From: Methanosarcina sp. MTP4
GTDB lineage: Archaea > Halobacteriota > Methanosarcinia > Methanosarcinales > Methanosarcinaceae
Length of the DNA: 64,000 nt
Direction: 5' to 3'
Assembly (NCBI RefSeq): GCF_000970045.1
Contig: NZ_CP009505.1
Coordinates: 1,054,001-1,118,000, forward strand
Position 1 is the stretch's first letter, and every line of letters begins with the position of its first letter. The position numbers and the translations under genes were made by a program. The notes beneath the pieces are model-generated. The model searched no databases. It was given only the letters and a program-made list of their open reading frames with translations, and was not told the origin of the DNA. Below are positions 54,336 through 63,906 of this stretch, piece after piece.

Positions 54336-54785
54336 TCACCAGGCCAGTTTTACCTTTTTCAAGGAATAACCGGCATCACAAGCAGCATCAAGGCTTTCTA
54401 TGACCTCGACAATTTTGCACTTGTCTCCTCTAATGAGCCCTTCCGGATGGCAGGTTTCGTACTCGCTGCAATCCTTCTTGCCGCACTTTGGGGACTCATA
54501 CATAATCTTTGCCCCGTCAACGGCTTTTCTGGACTCCACGGTAGCTTCGACCGGAGCCCGGCTAACGTCTACCGCAAGCACGCCGCTGTCATGCAGGAAA
54601 CATTCGTGGATTTCGTTGTTCCGAATTCTTTCAATCCTGTACCTGCGCCCACGCTCAAGGTTCAGGCAAGTGTTTTTCAGCCGGCATTTATTGCATTCCG
54701 GCATCTCACCTTTGAATATGAATTCCAGCCCTTCCCTTGCAAGCCGTGATCCGATGAGTGTTATTTTTGTATCGCTTTCGATCAT
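54336..54785 (-). CDS. UPF0179 family protein
   Basis: 149 aa. Small archaeal UPF0179: ITLIGSRLAREGLEFIF, CNKCRLKNTCLNLERGRRYRI, and a second Cys group CGKKDCSEYETCHPEGL, with a further DKC. Around eight Cys in CxxC-like spacing suggest an iron-sulfur cluster or zinc. GGAGA about 6 bases before the ATG. Function unknown; conserved across methanogens. Confidence 0.88.
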   Translation of the reverse strand: MIESDTKITLIGSRLAREGLEFIFKGEMPECNKCRLKNTCLNLERGRRYRIERIRNNEIHECFLHDSGVLAVDVSRAPVEATVESRKAVDGAKIMYESPKCGKKDCSEYETCHPEGLIRGDKCKIVEVIESLDAACDAGYSLKKVKLAW

Positions 54786-55260
54786 AATTTTTCTCCTATA
54801 GATTTATTCTCGGGCCTGTATCCCGTTTTCTTCTGGTGATTAATTATTGGAATTGGGTGTTACCCCATAATTATCGGGATTAAGTATTGCCCAGATTATT
54901 ATCTGGAGTGTTTTATTAGTTTGAGTGTCTTATTAGTTTGAGTGTCTTATTAGTTTGAGTGTCTTATTAGTTTATCAGATTGCTTATTTCCCTGATCCTG
55001 ATTATCCGAACCGCTAATTGTCCTGTAAAGCGGCTCCTAATTAAATTATCCTTGATAAATTATCCTTGAAATACACTCAGATAAATTTGAATTAAATCCT
55101 TTAAATCATTTCTGATCTGATTGTGGGGCCGGAACTGTCCGAAAATGAACAAACGATCTCTTATTATTTAGTTCGAGCTTCGTTCATTTAAAGTTCAGGG
55201 TTTCAACTTATTAAGACCTTAACTTCTTACAATTTATAACCTTTTGGGCCTTAACTTCTT
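54786..55260. repeat. Gap with 17-bp tandem repeat
   Basis: 475 bases without a gene. Unit TTATTAGTTTGAGTGTC at 54913-54929, 54930-54946 and 54947-54963, with a diverged copy on each side. Confidence 0.85.
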
Positions 55261-56331
55261 TCAATCTATAACCCCTGTTATCTTCGCAACTTTCCTGGCG
55301 GCAGAGGGGGTCAACCCGCTCCCCAGGATGGTGTAGCGTTCAGGGCGGATGCTGTGTGCATGTAACAGGGCTTCAATTATATATTTATCTTCTATGCCCA
55401 GCTCTCTTGCGGTTGCAGGGGCTCCGATTTTCTTCAGGGCACCCCGGATCTGCTTCCAGTCCCCGCCATGCAGGTACATCATCATGATACTCCCAACCCC
55501 ACACTGTTCTCCATGAAGGGCTGGTTTCGGGGCGAGTTGGTCAAGGGCATGGCTGAACATATGTTCGGAACCTGAAGCCGGTCTGGAAGAACCTGCAATG
55601 CTCATGGCAACCCCGTTGGAGACCAGGGCCTTGACAACGAGCCGGGCTGAATTTTCATGTTCGGGCTTGATTGAATCGGCGGATTCTATGATTACCCGCG
55701 CCGCCATGCGGGAAAGGGCTGCTGCGTATTCCCCGAAGTATTCATTCCTTAGCCTGCTGGCAAGTTCCCAATCCAGCACAGCCGTATAGTTGGAGATGAT
55801 ATCTCCGCAGCCAGCCGCAAGGAAACGGAAGGGGGCAGCCGAGATTATCTCGGTGTCCGCAACAACGGCCATAGGGGCCTGTGCCTGCACCGAAGCCTTT
55901 TTCCCGTTATCCAGGATGGATGCCCTGGAGGAGACAATTCCGTCGTGGGAAGCAGAAGTCGGCACGCTGAAGAAAGGGAGCTCCAGCCGTGTAGAGGCAA
56001 GTTTTGCAATGTCAATGGACCGTCCGCTCCCTACTCCAAGAAGGTAGCTCGAATCGGTCTCAAGGGCTCTTTCCATTACCCTCTCGACTTCTTCAATGGT
56101 AGCTTTGCTTGTGAGGACCATTTCCACACTGCTGCCCGCAGTTTCCAGGCAGTCCCGGATTCTCTTACCCGCCACTTCCCGGGTGGTACTGCCGGTTACG
56201 ATCAGCGCATTTCCTTTCAGCTTCAGGTCCCTGCAAACGTCTCCTACCTGGTCCAGGACACCATGTCCTACCAGCACATCCCTGGGAAGCTGCATCCATT
56301 TTACGCTGTTTTTGCTTTCGGTCAATTTCAT
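55261..56331 (-). CDS. egsA: sn-Glycerol-1-phosphate dehydrogenase
   Basis: 356 aa. Reduces dihydroxyacetone phosphate to sn-glycerol 1-phosphate, setting the stereochemistry of archaeal membrane lipids. NAD(P)-binding [12 protein letters not shown] (about 99-110), [10 protein letters not shown], and metal ligands in [21 protein letters not shown] and [11 protein letters not shown]. Length typical for the family (Zn2+-dependent, glycerol-dehydrogenase fold). Monocistronic by position. Confidence 0.96.
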   Translation of the reverse strand: MKLTESKNSVKWMQLPRDVLVGHGVLDQVGDVCRDLKLKGNALIVTGSTTREVAGKRIRDCLETAGSSVEMVLTSKATIEEVERVMERALETDSSYLLGVGSGRSIDIAKLASTRLELPFFSVPTSASHDGIVSSRASILDNGKKASVQAQAPMAVVADTEIISAAPFRFLAAGCGDIISNYTAVLDWELASRLRNEYFGEYAAALSRMAARVIIESADSIKPEHENSARLVVKALVSNGVAMSIAGSSRPASGSEHMFSHALDQLAPKPALHGEQCGVGSIMMMYLHGGDWKQIRGALKKIGAPATARELGIEDKYIIEALLHAHSIRPERYTILGSGLTPSAARKVAKITGVID

Positions 56332-56915
56332 ACCCGCGTTAATATTTAATCATGATAAAGGTATATGTGATTGGATATTATGTACAGCCCTGATACTGAA
56401 ACCTTTCAAAGGGTATTTTCAGTTCAAACCCGGGCCGACAATCTTTAAGTTTTTCAAGTATTCACAATCTCCGGTATATCCCTAACATAGGTGAATTTGA
56501 TTCATTAACTTAATTGCCAGAATGATTTAGTTGTCAGATTATCCATTTACTGGAGTTTACATATAAGTGTTAAATATGAGTGTTAGATAAATGTATATTT
56601 TACACATGCAAATTATAAATATCTAATTATACAATTCATTCGTACATTCAAGGACCAAACTCATTTGCAGAACAAGAACTACTGAATTTGAATGGAAGGG
56701 ACTGGCAGTCTTGCGCCACCTCAAATCCTTAATTCAATATATAAGTTCTGAGTATGTACAACAGTAAGTATTAATTATATTAGGATATTGCCATTTTGAA
56801 CGGTATCAGATAGATAACGGTATCAGATAGATATTACACTTTAAATGAGATAAATGAGATTAAAAATCTCCACATTGAATAGTATTGGACATTGCCGCTT
56901 TGAACGAGTGATATA
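56332..56915. promoter_or_regulatory. Divergent gap egsA / DUF63 with small repeats
   Basis: 584 AT-rich bases without a gene. Two perfect 17-bp copies of ACGGTATCAGATAGATA (56800-56816, 56817-56833); a related pair GATATTGCCATTTTGAACG and GACATTGCCGCTTTGAACG (about 56784 and 56887); and hairpin GAGATT-AAA-AATCTC (56856-56870). Confidence 0.5.
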
Positions 56916-57773
56916 ATGAGTTCTCCTCTTGATGCAATTTCACAGTTTATAAATACCTATTACCTCGACCCTATCCTAACCGATGCGGGATATAACCCTG
57001 TCAACACTTTCACCTGGGCGGTGGTGTTGGGGATCTGTATATTCGGGATCTTCAGGCTCCTGGAAAAATTTAATGTGAAGGTAAACTCCCGATTTATCCT
57101 TTCGATCATCCCCTTCGTGCTTGCAGGCTCATCCCTTCGCGTACTGGAAGATTCCCCTGCAGGAATAATAAACCCGCCTTTCAGCTACCTGCTCATAACC
57201 CCGAACATCTACTTCCTGGTCTTTGCGGTAACCGTATTTTGCCTCTGGCTGGCCATCAGGCTGGAGAAGGCTGGGTTTGTGCGAGACTTCTATTCCACTT
57301 TTGCGGGGTTTGGGCTCATCTGGTTTTTTGTAAACCTGATAACTCTCCTGTATTTCGAGGATGTGGTGGCTGCTTATGTGCCCGTTTTCGTGCTTGTGGC
57401 AGGAACGGGACTGACTTTCATCTTTTACAGGGTAGCCCGCTATTTCAAATCCGAAATCTTCACCAATCCCCTGAACCTTTCCATCCTCATGGTCCACCTG
57501 ATGGACGCCTCCTCAACCTACATAGGGGTGGATAAACTCGGATACTTCGAAAAACACGTACTTCCCTACTACCTCATCGAACTTACGGGCACCGCATTGG
57601 TTATGTATCCATTGAAACTTATTATCTTCATAGGGGTTCTCTATGTGCTTGATACCCAGTTTGAAGACGACGAAGAATCCGTGAACCTGAAGATGCTCAT
57701 CAAAATGGTTATCCTGATCCTGGGCCTTTCCCCGGCAACCCGGAATACACTCCGGATGATGCTCGGAATCTGA
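56916..57773 (+). CDS. DUF63 family membrane protein
   Basis: 285 aa, archaeal DUF63. Seven to eight membrane segments; N-terminal helix FINTYYLDPILTDAGYNPVNT; conserved SSLRVLEDSPAGIINPPFSY (about 73-92); HLMDASSTYIGVDKLGYFEKH. GAGTGAT precedes the ATG by about 5 bases. Function unknown. Followed on the same strand by another membrane gene, 170 bases apart. Confidence 0.9.
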   Translation: MSSPLDAISQFINTYYLDPILTDAGYNPVNTFTWAVVLGICIFGIFRLLEKFNVKVNSRFILSIIPFVLAGSSLRVLEDSPAGIINPPFSYLLITPNIYFLVFAVTVFCLWLAIRLEKAGFVRDFYSTFAGFGLIWFFVNLITLLYFEDVVAAYVPVFVLVAGTGLTFIFYRVARYFKSEIFTNPLNLSILMVHLMDASSTYIGVDKLGYFEKHVLPYYLIELTGTALVMYPLKLIIFIGVLYVLDTQFEDDEESVNLKMLIKMVILILGLSPATRNTLRMMLGI

Positions 57774-57799
57774 AAGGACAGAATAGAGTCTAACGAAAA

Positions 57800-57846
57800 A
57801 TTGAAGACAAGTTGAAGACAAGTTGATGACAAGTTGAAGATAAGTA
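57800..57846. repeat. 12-bp tandem repeat, about 4 copies
   Basis: Imperfect units of GAAGACAAGTTG between the DUF63 and SpoIIM-type genes. Confidence 0.8.
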
Positions 57847-57946
57847 GAACGGATTAGAGGAAAAATCGCGTTTTGCAGAGCACGGAACTTTAAATAGATC
57901 ACGGGAACTTCAAGCAAATTAAACAGGAGGGAGGGTTATTCCGGAC

Positions 57947-58873
57947 ATGAATATGGAGAGAGGGGAAGAGTATTATTCAGAAGCGGATGCTGATCCGCAG
58001 GGTAATATGGGAAAGGCAGATAAGGAAAAGGCAAATGAGGAAAATGAAGAAAATACAGAAGTTCCCTTGGATGAATCGAAAAGAGAGATGAGGGCAGAAC
58101 AGGGGGCAGAGGAAGAAAGTGCAGAAAGGGAAAAGGCTGGATCTCCCGGTTTAGGACGGGACGCAGGTTCCTACTCCGGCTTCACCTTTGATTCTAACAC
58201 CGGTTCCACTACAGGTTCTGGTTCCAGTTCCGTTTCCAGTTCCAGTTCGAGCTTTAGTTCCGTAACCTCTACACCCGAAAGAGATATGTCCGGTAAAGAA
58301 GGCTTTTTCAACTACGTCAATCATATCCGGCCTTACGTCCTGATTATTACCTTTGTGTTTTTTGCATCTGCTTTTTCAGGGTATGCCTATTCTGCAAGCA
58401 CCCCTGAAATCTCCGAGATGGTCATGGAGGAATTCCAAGCCCAATTCGGAGGACTTCTGAACTTACACCCCTTATTGATCATGCTGATCATTTTTCTGAA
58501 CAATGCGTTCGTAAGTCTGCTCTTCCTTGTCATGGGACTCGGCCTGGGGATACTCCCTGTCCTTTTCGTAGCCTTCAACGGTTATGTGGTAGGGGTACTC
58601 TCCCATCTGGTAGCTGAAGAACAGGGTCTGCTTTTTATCTTCCTGGCCCTCCTCCCCCACGGGATTATTGAATTGCCCATGGTCTTTCTGGCAGCGGGGA
58701 TCGGGCTTCGTCTGGGCCACCAGGTCCTGGCTGCCCTTATAGGCAGACCCACTGAATTAAAAAGGGAATTCAAGGATGGGATAAGGTTTTACTTCCGCTG
58801 GATCGTGCCCTTTCTTTTCGTTGCCGCAGTAATTGAAACGTTTATAACACCCCTGCTTCTGGGAATTCTGTGA
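57947..58873 (+). CDS. SpoIIM (DUF95) family membrane protein
   Basis: 308 aa. The first 110 residues are charged, then Ser/Gly-rich and low complexity (repeats of Gly-Ser-Ser and Ser runs about 80-105), probably cytoplasmic and disordered. The rest has five membrane helices of the stage II sporulation M/DUF95 fold: FVFFASAFSGYAYS, ILFLNNAFVSLLFLVMGLGL-like stretch, PHGIIELPMVFLAAGIGLRLG. In archaea the role is unknown, possibly membrane remodelling or transport. The N-terminal extension is longer than usual. Confidence 0.88.
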   Translation: MNMERGEEYYSEADADPQGNMGKADKEKANEENEENTEVPLDESKREMRAEQGAEEESAEREKAGSPGLGRDAGSYSGFTFDSNTGSTTGSGSSSVSSSSSSFSSVTSTPERDMSGKEGFFNYVNHIRPYVLIITFVFFASAFSGYAYSASTPEISEMVMEEFQAQFGGLLNLHPLLIMLIIFLNNAFVSLLFLVMGLGLGILPVLFVAFNGYVVGVLSHLVAEEQGLLFIFLALLPHGIIELPMVFLAAGIGLRLGHQVLAALIGRPTELKREFKDGIRFYFRWIVPFLFVAAVIETFITPLLLGIL

Positions 58874-59276
58874 AAAAGCCCTCCAAAAACCCTTTTTTGA
58901 AAAGCCGCAAACGTCAGATAAAATAAGTAAAAAGAAAGAAAAAAGTAAAATCTACCTTACCCCTCAACTTATAAATGATTACTGTTATTAGAAAGGGTTT
59001 TAACGGGTAAAGCCGTTAATGGGAAAATTCATGCCCTAACTGAGGCAGGATATCCGTTGATACGAATAATCCGGCACACTTTGAGAGTTACCGGTAAATT
59101 CCAGTAATGAATTTCTTATCACTGGCCTTTTGGCCACAACCACATAATCATCAGTCACCGAATCATCCGTGATTTGACTACCGAATCATCCGTGATTTGA
59201 TTACATTATCTTTCATACGAGATACTTCATAAAACGAATCATTCCCTATTTCCGGAAAAACCGAGGGACACTATAT
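58874..59276. promoter_or_regulatory. Leader of PurP-type gene with inverted repeats
   Basis: 403 bases without a gene. Perfect inverted repeat TTAACGG-6-CCGTTAA (59000-59019); hairpin TGGCC-TTTT-GGCCA (59123-59136); and a direct repeat ACCGAATCATCCGTGATTTG at 59157-59177 and 59180-59200. Confidence 0.45.
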
Positions 59277-60440
59277 ATGATTGATAGGAAAGAAATTAAG
59301 GAAATTGTTGAAGACTATTATGCATACGCTGATCAGGTCAAAGTAGGAACCATTGCCTCCCACTCAGGCCTTGACGTCTGTGACGGAGCCGTCGAAGAGG
59401 ACTTCAAGACCCTCGCCGTCTGCCAGGCAGGCAGGGAGAAGACCTACACTGAGTACTTCAAGGCCCAGAGAGACCCCTACGGGAAAGTCACCCGGGGACT
59501 CGTGGACGAAGCCGTTACTTTCAATAAGTTCAATGAAATCCTCCTGCCTGAAAACCAGCAGAAACTGGTTGACAACCGTGTGCTCTTTGTCCCGAACCGT
59601 TCTTTTACCTCCTACTGCAGCATCGACGAGATCGAAGAGAATTTCAGGGTTCCAATGGTAGGAAGCCGGAACCTTCTCCGCAGTGAGGAGCGCAGTGAGC
59701 AGCAGAGTTACTACTGGATCTTGGAAAAGGCAGGGCTCCCCTTCCCGGAAAAAATCGAAAATCCGGAAGACATCGATGAGCTGGTCATGGTCAAGCTCCC
59801 CCACGCAGTAAAAAAACTGGAAAGGGGTTTTTTCACGGCTTCAAGCTTCAAGGAATACCAGGAAAAGGCAGAATCTCTTATAAAACAGGGCGTCATTACC
59901 CCGGAAGCCCTTGAAAATGCCCGGATCGAGCGCTATATTATTGGTCCGGTTTTCAACCTGGACATGTTTTACTCCCCTATCGAACCCAAAATGAGCAAAC
60001 TGGAACTCCTCGGGGTTGATTGGCGCTTTGAAACCAGCCTTGACGGGCATGTTCGGCTCCCGGCCCCCCAGCAGATGGGCCTGGCTGAGAACCAGCTTAC
60101 CCCGGAATACACGGTCTGTGGGCACAACTCCGCAACCCTCAGGGAATCCCTCCTGGAAAAGGTCTTCGAGATGGGAGAAAAATTCGTAAAAGCTACCCAG
60201 GAACATTATGCTCCGGGAATTATCGGTCCCTTCTGCCTCCAGACCTGCGTGGACAAGGACCTTAACTTCTATATATACGACGTCGCGCCCAGGGTCGGCG
60301 GCGGGACCAACGTCCATATGTCCGTCGGGCACTCCTACGGCAACTCTCTCTGGAGAAAACCCATGAGTACGGGGAGAAGGCTTGCCTTTGAGATCAGGCG
60401 CGCTCTGGAGCTAGAGAAACTAGATCTGATCGTCACATAA
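59277..60440 (+). CDS. PurP-family ATP-grasp ligase
   Basis: 387 aa. Belongs to the archaeal PurP family (formate-dependent AICAR formylation, purine synthesis). Features: TIASHSGLDVCDGA (nucleotide/substrate loop near 25-38), VPNRSFTSYC, FRVPMVGSRNLLRSEERS, KLPHAVKKLERGFF and a metal-binding C-terminus YDVAPRVGGGTNVHMSVGHSYG. Methanogens often carry paralogs of purP; whether this one is the true AICAR ligase is not settled. Single gene. Confidence 0.85.
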   Translation: MIDRKEIKEIVEDYYAYADQVKVGTIASHSGLDVCDGAVEEDFKTLAVCQAGREKTYTEYFKAQRDPYGKVTRGLVDEAVTFNKFNEILLPENQQKLVDNRVLFVPNRSFTSYCSIDEIEENFRVPMVGSRNLLRSEERSEQQSYYWILEKAGLPFPEKIENPEDIDELVMVKLPHAVKKLERGFFTASSFKEYQEKAESLIKQGVITPEALENARIERYIIGPVFNLDMFYSPIEPKMSKLELLGVDWRFETSLDGHVRLPAPQQMGLAENQLTPEYTVCGHNSATLRESLLEKVFEMGEKFVKATQEHYAPGIIGPFCLQTCVDKDLNFYIYDVAPRVGGGTNVHMSVGHSYGNSLWRKPMSTGRRLAFEIRRALELEKLDLIVT

Positions 60441-60848
60441 GTTTATTAAGGCTTTCCGGCATTAGTAGATATGAATTGTGCAGGGACACCATAAACTTTA
60501 AAAAATATCCCCGGAATCTGCAAGATTCATATCACAATCAAAAATTTACTCTCAAAGTTTGCCTGGAATTCTGACCCTAAGGTCCGAAACCTTGCTGGGG
60601 AACCGGATCTGAAGAGAAGGTTTATTTTAAGATAGGATCTTAAGATAGAATCATCGGGTCGGATAATCAAAAAATCCGGGAAAACAACTTCAAATCCCAC
60701 TTACATAAGAGGTTTCAGACCGGAAATTTTCGAAAGGGGAATTTCAGACCGGAAATTTCCAAAAATGAATTTCATAAAAGATATTTCAATAATACATTAT
60801 ACTTGTCCTATATCGGATTATCGTCATTCAACTGGAGGAAATTATAAC
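60441..60848. other. Upstream region of aif2g operon
   Basis: About 400 bases without a gene. CATTATACTTG (60794-60804) is a weak TATA candidate. Direct repeat TTTCAGACCGGAAATTTCC-like at about 60714-60756. GGAGG at 60834-60838 is the ribosome site of aif2g. Confidence 0.4.
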
Positions 60849-62075
60849 TTGAGTCAGCCCTGTGTAAATATCGGCATGGTAGGTCATGTCGATCATGGAA
60901 AAACCACACTTGTCAAAGCCCTATCAGGCGTGTGGACGGATACGCATAGTGAAGAAGTAAAAAGAGGTATATCTATCAGGCTCGGGTATGCAGACTCAGT
61001 GTTTATGAAATGCCCGAAATGTCCGATTCCCCAGGGTTATACGGTGGAAAAGACCTGCCCGAACTGTGGAGAAACAACGGAAGAGGACAGGACAGTGTCC
61101 TTTGTGGACGCCCCCGGGCACGAGACCTTGATGGCAACCATGCTTTCCGGAGCTGCGATTATGGACGGAGCGGTACTGGTAATTGCCGCAAATGAAGACT
61201 GTCCCCAGCCCCAGACAAAGGAACACCTCATGGCCCTGGACATCATGGGGATGGAAAACATAGTGATCGTGCAGAACAAGATCGACCTGGTCCCAAGGGA
61301 ACGGTTGATCGAACACTATCATCAGATTAAGGAATTTGTCAAAGGCACGGTAGCTGAAAATGCCCCTATTGTCCCGATCTCGGCCCAGCAGAACATCAAC
61401 GTTGACGCTCTGATTGATGCCCTGGAAAACCAGATATCGACTCCTGTCCACAAGATGGACCTGCCTGCTCATATGCTGATTGCCAGGTCCTTTGACATCA
61501 ACAAGCCCGGGATCACTGTCGAAGAGATCCGCGGAGGGGTCATAGGAGGCACCCTGACGGAAGGAGTACTTACCCCGGGATCTGAACTTGAAATCAGGCC
61601 AGGGCTCAAAGTCACCACTGAAGGCAGCACGAAATGGATTCCCATTATGACAAAAGTCTCTTCCATCCACGCAGGCCCTACCAGGGTTGAAGAAGCAACT
61701 CCAGGAGGACTGCTTGCAGTGGGGACCTTGCTGGACCCGACCCTTACCAAAGGGGACTCCCTTACAGGACAGATCGCAGGTGTGCCCGGCACCCTTCCTG
61801 AGACCCGGCACAAGTTCACTATGGAACTTCATCTGCTGGAACGGGTCGTGGGAGTTACTAAGGAAGAAAAGATCAACGAAATCAAGACTAGTGAACCCCT
61901 CATGCTTAACATAGGGACTGCCACGACTGTAGGAGTTGTCACCAGCGCCCGGAAAAGCGAAGCCGAGGTGCTGCTCAAGCGCCCGATTTGTGCCGCGCTT
62001 GGGGCAAGGGTCGCAATCAGCAGGAGAATCGATTCCCGCTGGCGGCTTATCGGGGTAGGTGTTATCAATAGTTGA
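60849..62075 (+). CDS. eif2g: Translation initiation factor aIF2 gamma subunit
   Basis: 408 aa from the TTG at 60849; GGAGG at 60834-60838 sets this start, and the frame extends to 60765 without support. GTPase that brings initiator tRNA to the small ribosomal subunit. G1 [10 protein letters not shown], zinc ribbon [21 protein letters not shown]3 DAPGHE, G4 NKIDL, then beta-barrel domains II and III. First gene of an information-processing operon; overlaps the next gene by 4 bases. Confidence 0.97.
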   Translation: MSQPCVNIGMVGHVDHGKTTLVKALSGVWTDTHSEEVKRGISIRLGYADSVFMKCPKCPIPQGYTVEKTCPNCGETTEEDRTVSFVDAPGHETLMATMLSGAAIMDGAVLVIAANEDCPQPQTKEHLMALDIMGMENIVIVQNKIDLVPRERLIEHYHQIKEFVKGTVAENAPIVPISAQQNINVDALIDALENQISTPVHKMDLPAHMLIARSFDINKPGITVEEIRGGVIGGTLTEGVLTPGSELEIRPGLKVTTEGSTKWIPIMTKVSSIHAGPTRVEEATPGGLLAVGTLLDPTLTKGDSLTGQIAGVPGTLPETRHKFTMELHLLERVVGVTKEEKINEIKTSEPLMLNIGTATTVGVVTSARKSEAEVLLKRPICAALGARVAISRRIDSRWRLIGVGVINS

Positions 62076-62437
62076 AAGTTATAATCGATACTAATGGGCT
62101 GATGATCCCTGTCCAGTTCGGAGTTGATATATTTGAAGAACTGGGGAGGTTGGGGTTTGACGAATTCCTCGTGCCGGAAGCGGTTATATTTGAAATTGAA
62201 AAGCTCATAAGGCGGGAAAAAGGATCGGACAGGACGGCTGCAAAGATCGCAAAGTCCATGGCAGGTAGGTGCAAACGGATAGACGCCAGAGGACCTGCAG
62301 ACGATGTGATCCTTGAGCTTGCCGGAGAAACTGGAGCCGCTGTCCTGACCAATGATATAGGATTGAAGCGCAGGTTGACTGCAAAAGGGATCACAGTGGT
62401 AATCCTGCGCCAGAAAAACAGGTTGGAACTGGCCTGA
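62072..62437 (+). CDS. PIN-domain protein (Fcf1/VapC-like)
   Basis: 121 aa. PIN nuclease fold with [10 protein letters not shown] at the start, [12 protein letters not shown] in the middle and [10 protein letters not shown] near the end, supplying the acidic metal site. TTG start overlapping the aif2g stop, so translationally coupled. No antitoxin gene is present, and the position next to aIF2 gamma and rpo7 is conserved in methanogens as a rRNA-processing-type PIN (Fcf1/Utp23 relatives). A housekeeping RNA role is more likely than toxin. Confidence 0.9.
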   Translation: MKVIIDTNGLMIPVQFGVDIFEELGRLGFDEFLVPEAVIFEIEKLIRREKGSDRTAAKIAKSMAGRCKRIDARGPADDVILELAGETGAAVLTNDIGLKRRLTAKGITVVILRQKNRLELA

Positions 62438-62500
62438 AAATCCACCTGGGTTTTCGGTGCCTGCGTTTCAAAGATTGTGTTTATTACGGGTGATATACAG

Positions 62501-63088
62501 ATGTATAAAATGATGAGACTCGTTGATACGGTCCGCATACCTCCCACCCTGCTCGGGGAAGATGTGGCTCCTACCGTAAAAAACGCGTTAAGGGAAAAAC
62601 TTGAGGGGCAGGTCGATAAGAAACTTGGCTCCCTTGTCGCAGTATGCAAGATCGACGAGATAGGAGAAGGGCATATCCTTGTCGGAGACGGGGCGGTCTA
62701 CTACGACGTGACGTTTGAAGCAATCATGTTTGTCCCCGAACTTCAAGAAATCATTGAAGGAGAAGTTGTGGAAGCTGTCGGTTTCGGGGTCTTCGTAGGT
62801 ATCGGGCCCATGGACGGGCTGCTCCACGTCAGCCAGATCACTGATGATTTTATTTCGTATGATGCCAAGAACGCAAGGCTTGTCACCAAAGGCGGAGGCA
62901 AGTCCATTTCCGAGGGTGACCATGTAAGGGGCCGGATCGTAGCGGTAAGTATCAACGAAAGAGAACCAAAAGAAAGCAAGATCGGGCTAACCATGCGCCA
63001 GACTGCGCTTGGAAAACTGCAGTGGCTTGAAGAGGCCCGCAGAAAGAAGCAGCAAAATGAAGCTGCACCAGCAGAAAAAGCTGCCTGA
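62501..63088 (+). CDS. rpo7: RNA polymerase subunit Rpo7 (RpoE')
   Basis: 195 aa from the ATG at 62501, with GGTGAT ending 6 bases upstream. Rpo7 pairs with Rpo4 to form the stalk of archaeal RNA polymerase. N-terminal RNP-like domain (YKMMRLVDTVRIPP, GDGAVYYDVTF); C-terminal S1 domain with VGFGVFVGIGPMDGLLHVSQI and GRIVAVSIN. A C-terminal Lys/Glu/Ala tail follows. Operon with spt4. Confidence 0.97.
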   Translation: MYKMMRLVDTVRIPPTLLGEDVAPTVKNALREKLEGQVDKKLGSLVAVCKIDEIGEGHILVGDGAVYYDVTFEAIMFVPELQEIIEGEVVEAVGFGVFVGIGPMDGLLHVSQITDDFISYDAKNARLVTKGGGKSISEGDHVRGRIVAVSINEREPKESKIGLTMRQTALGKLQWLEEARRKKQQNEAAPAEKAA

Positions 63089-63131
63089 TTAGGAATAACT
63101 CAGGCAGAATTATAAGAGGATTTGATTTTCC

Positions 63132-63317
63132 ATGGCAGAAAAAGTATGTCGGCACTGCTTGAGGATCCTGGAAGGAAATTCCTGCCCCATCTGTGGGACG
63201 TCGGATCTCGCAGAAGAATGGAGCGGCCTTGTGATTATCCTGGATGCTGAACGCTCGGAAATCGCTAAAAAGCTCGGGGTAGACATCCCGGATAAATTTG
63301 CTTTGAAGGTGCGCTGA
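63132..63317 (+). CDS. spt4: Transcription elongation factor Spt4 (RpoE'')
   Basis: 61 aa. Zinc protein that partners Spt5 and closes the polymerase clamp. Two zinc pairs CRHC and CPIC, then GLVIILDAERSEIAKKLG. Length normal. Stop is one base before the next start. Confidence 0.96.
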   Translation: MAEKVCRHCLRILEGNSCPICGTSDLAEEWSGLVIILDAERSEIAKKLGVDIPDKFALKVR

Positions 63318-63318
63318 G

Positions 63319-63906
63319 TTGAGTGTTCACATCGAACTTCCGAAGGAACTTCGCCCACTCATGAAAAAACCCCTGGGTAAACTTTACAGGGGTTCGGGCA
63401 GGGATACCATCGAAAAGTTTGCCGGGAAGCTTGCAAACCCCACAAAACTTATATCCGTAGGAGATGTTACTACCTTCCACCTGCTCGAAGCCGGGATTTT
63501 TCCGGACCTCTGCATAGTGGATAACCGGACAAAAAGAAAACCTGTCTCGGAAGATGTCTCGTCCAGGAACAAGGACGGGGACTACACCGAAGTCACGGTA
63601 GAAAATCCGGCAGGGCTCATCACCGATGAGTTGATCAACTCCATTTCCGAAGCGTTTGTATCCGGAAAAGCTCTCCGGATCTTTGTCCGGGGAGAAGAAG
63701 ACCTGGCAACCCTTCCTGTGATCCTTATGGCCCCCTTAGGCTCCGTGGTTCTCTACGGTCAGCCCGATGAAGGGGTTGTTTTCGTAGAGGTCACGGAAAG
63801 CAAAAAGGAAGAAATAAGGATCCTGTTTGAGAAGCTCATCAGCCAGGAGCAGGAAAGTGAATTATACAATATACGGAGAATATTGGATGGACATACAGAT
63901 TATTGA
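63319..63906 (+). CDS. GTP-dependent dephospho-CoA kinase (DUF359)
   Basis: 195 aa. Archaeal enzyme for the last step of coenzyme A synthesis, phosphorylating dephospho-CoA with GTP. DUF359 motifs: [71 protein letters not shown] start right after the spt4 stop. Its end overlaps rps24e by 20 bases. Confidence 0.93.
   Translation: MSVHIELPKELRPLMKKPLGKLYRGSGRDTIEKFAGKLANPTKLISVGDVTTFHLLEAGIFPDLCIVDNRTKRKPVSEDVSSRNKDGDYTEVTVENPAGLITDELINSISEAFVSGKALRIFVRGEEDLATLPVILMAPLGSVVLYGQPDEGVVFVEVTESKKEEIRILFEKLISQEQESELYNIRRILDGHTDY

Noticed and set aside
62072-62437. PIN gene as a VapC toxin
   Set aside because: No VapB-type partner; it is translationally coupled inside a conserved translation/transcription operon.
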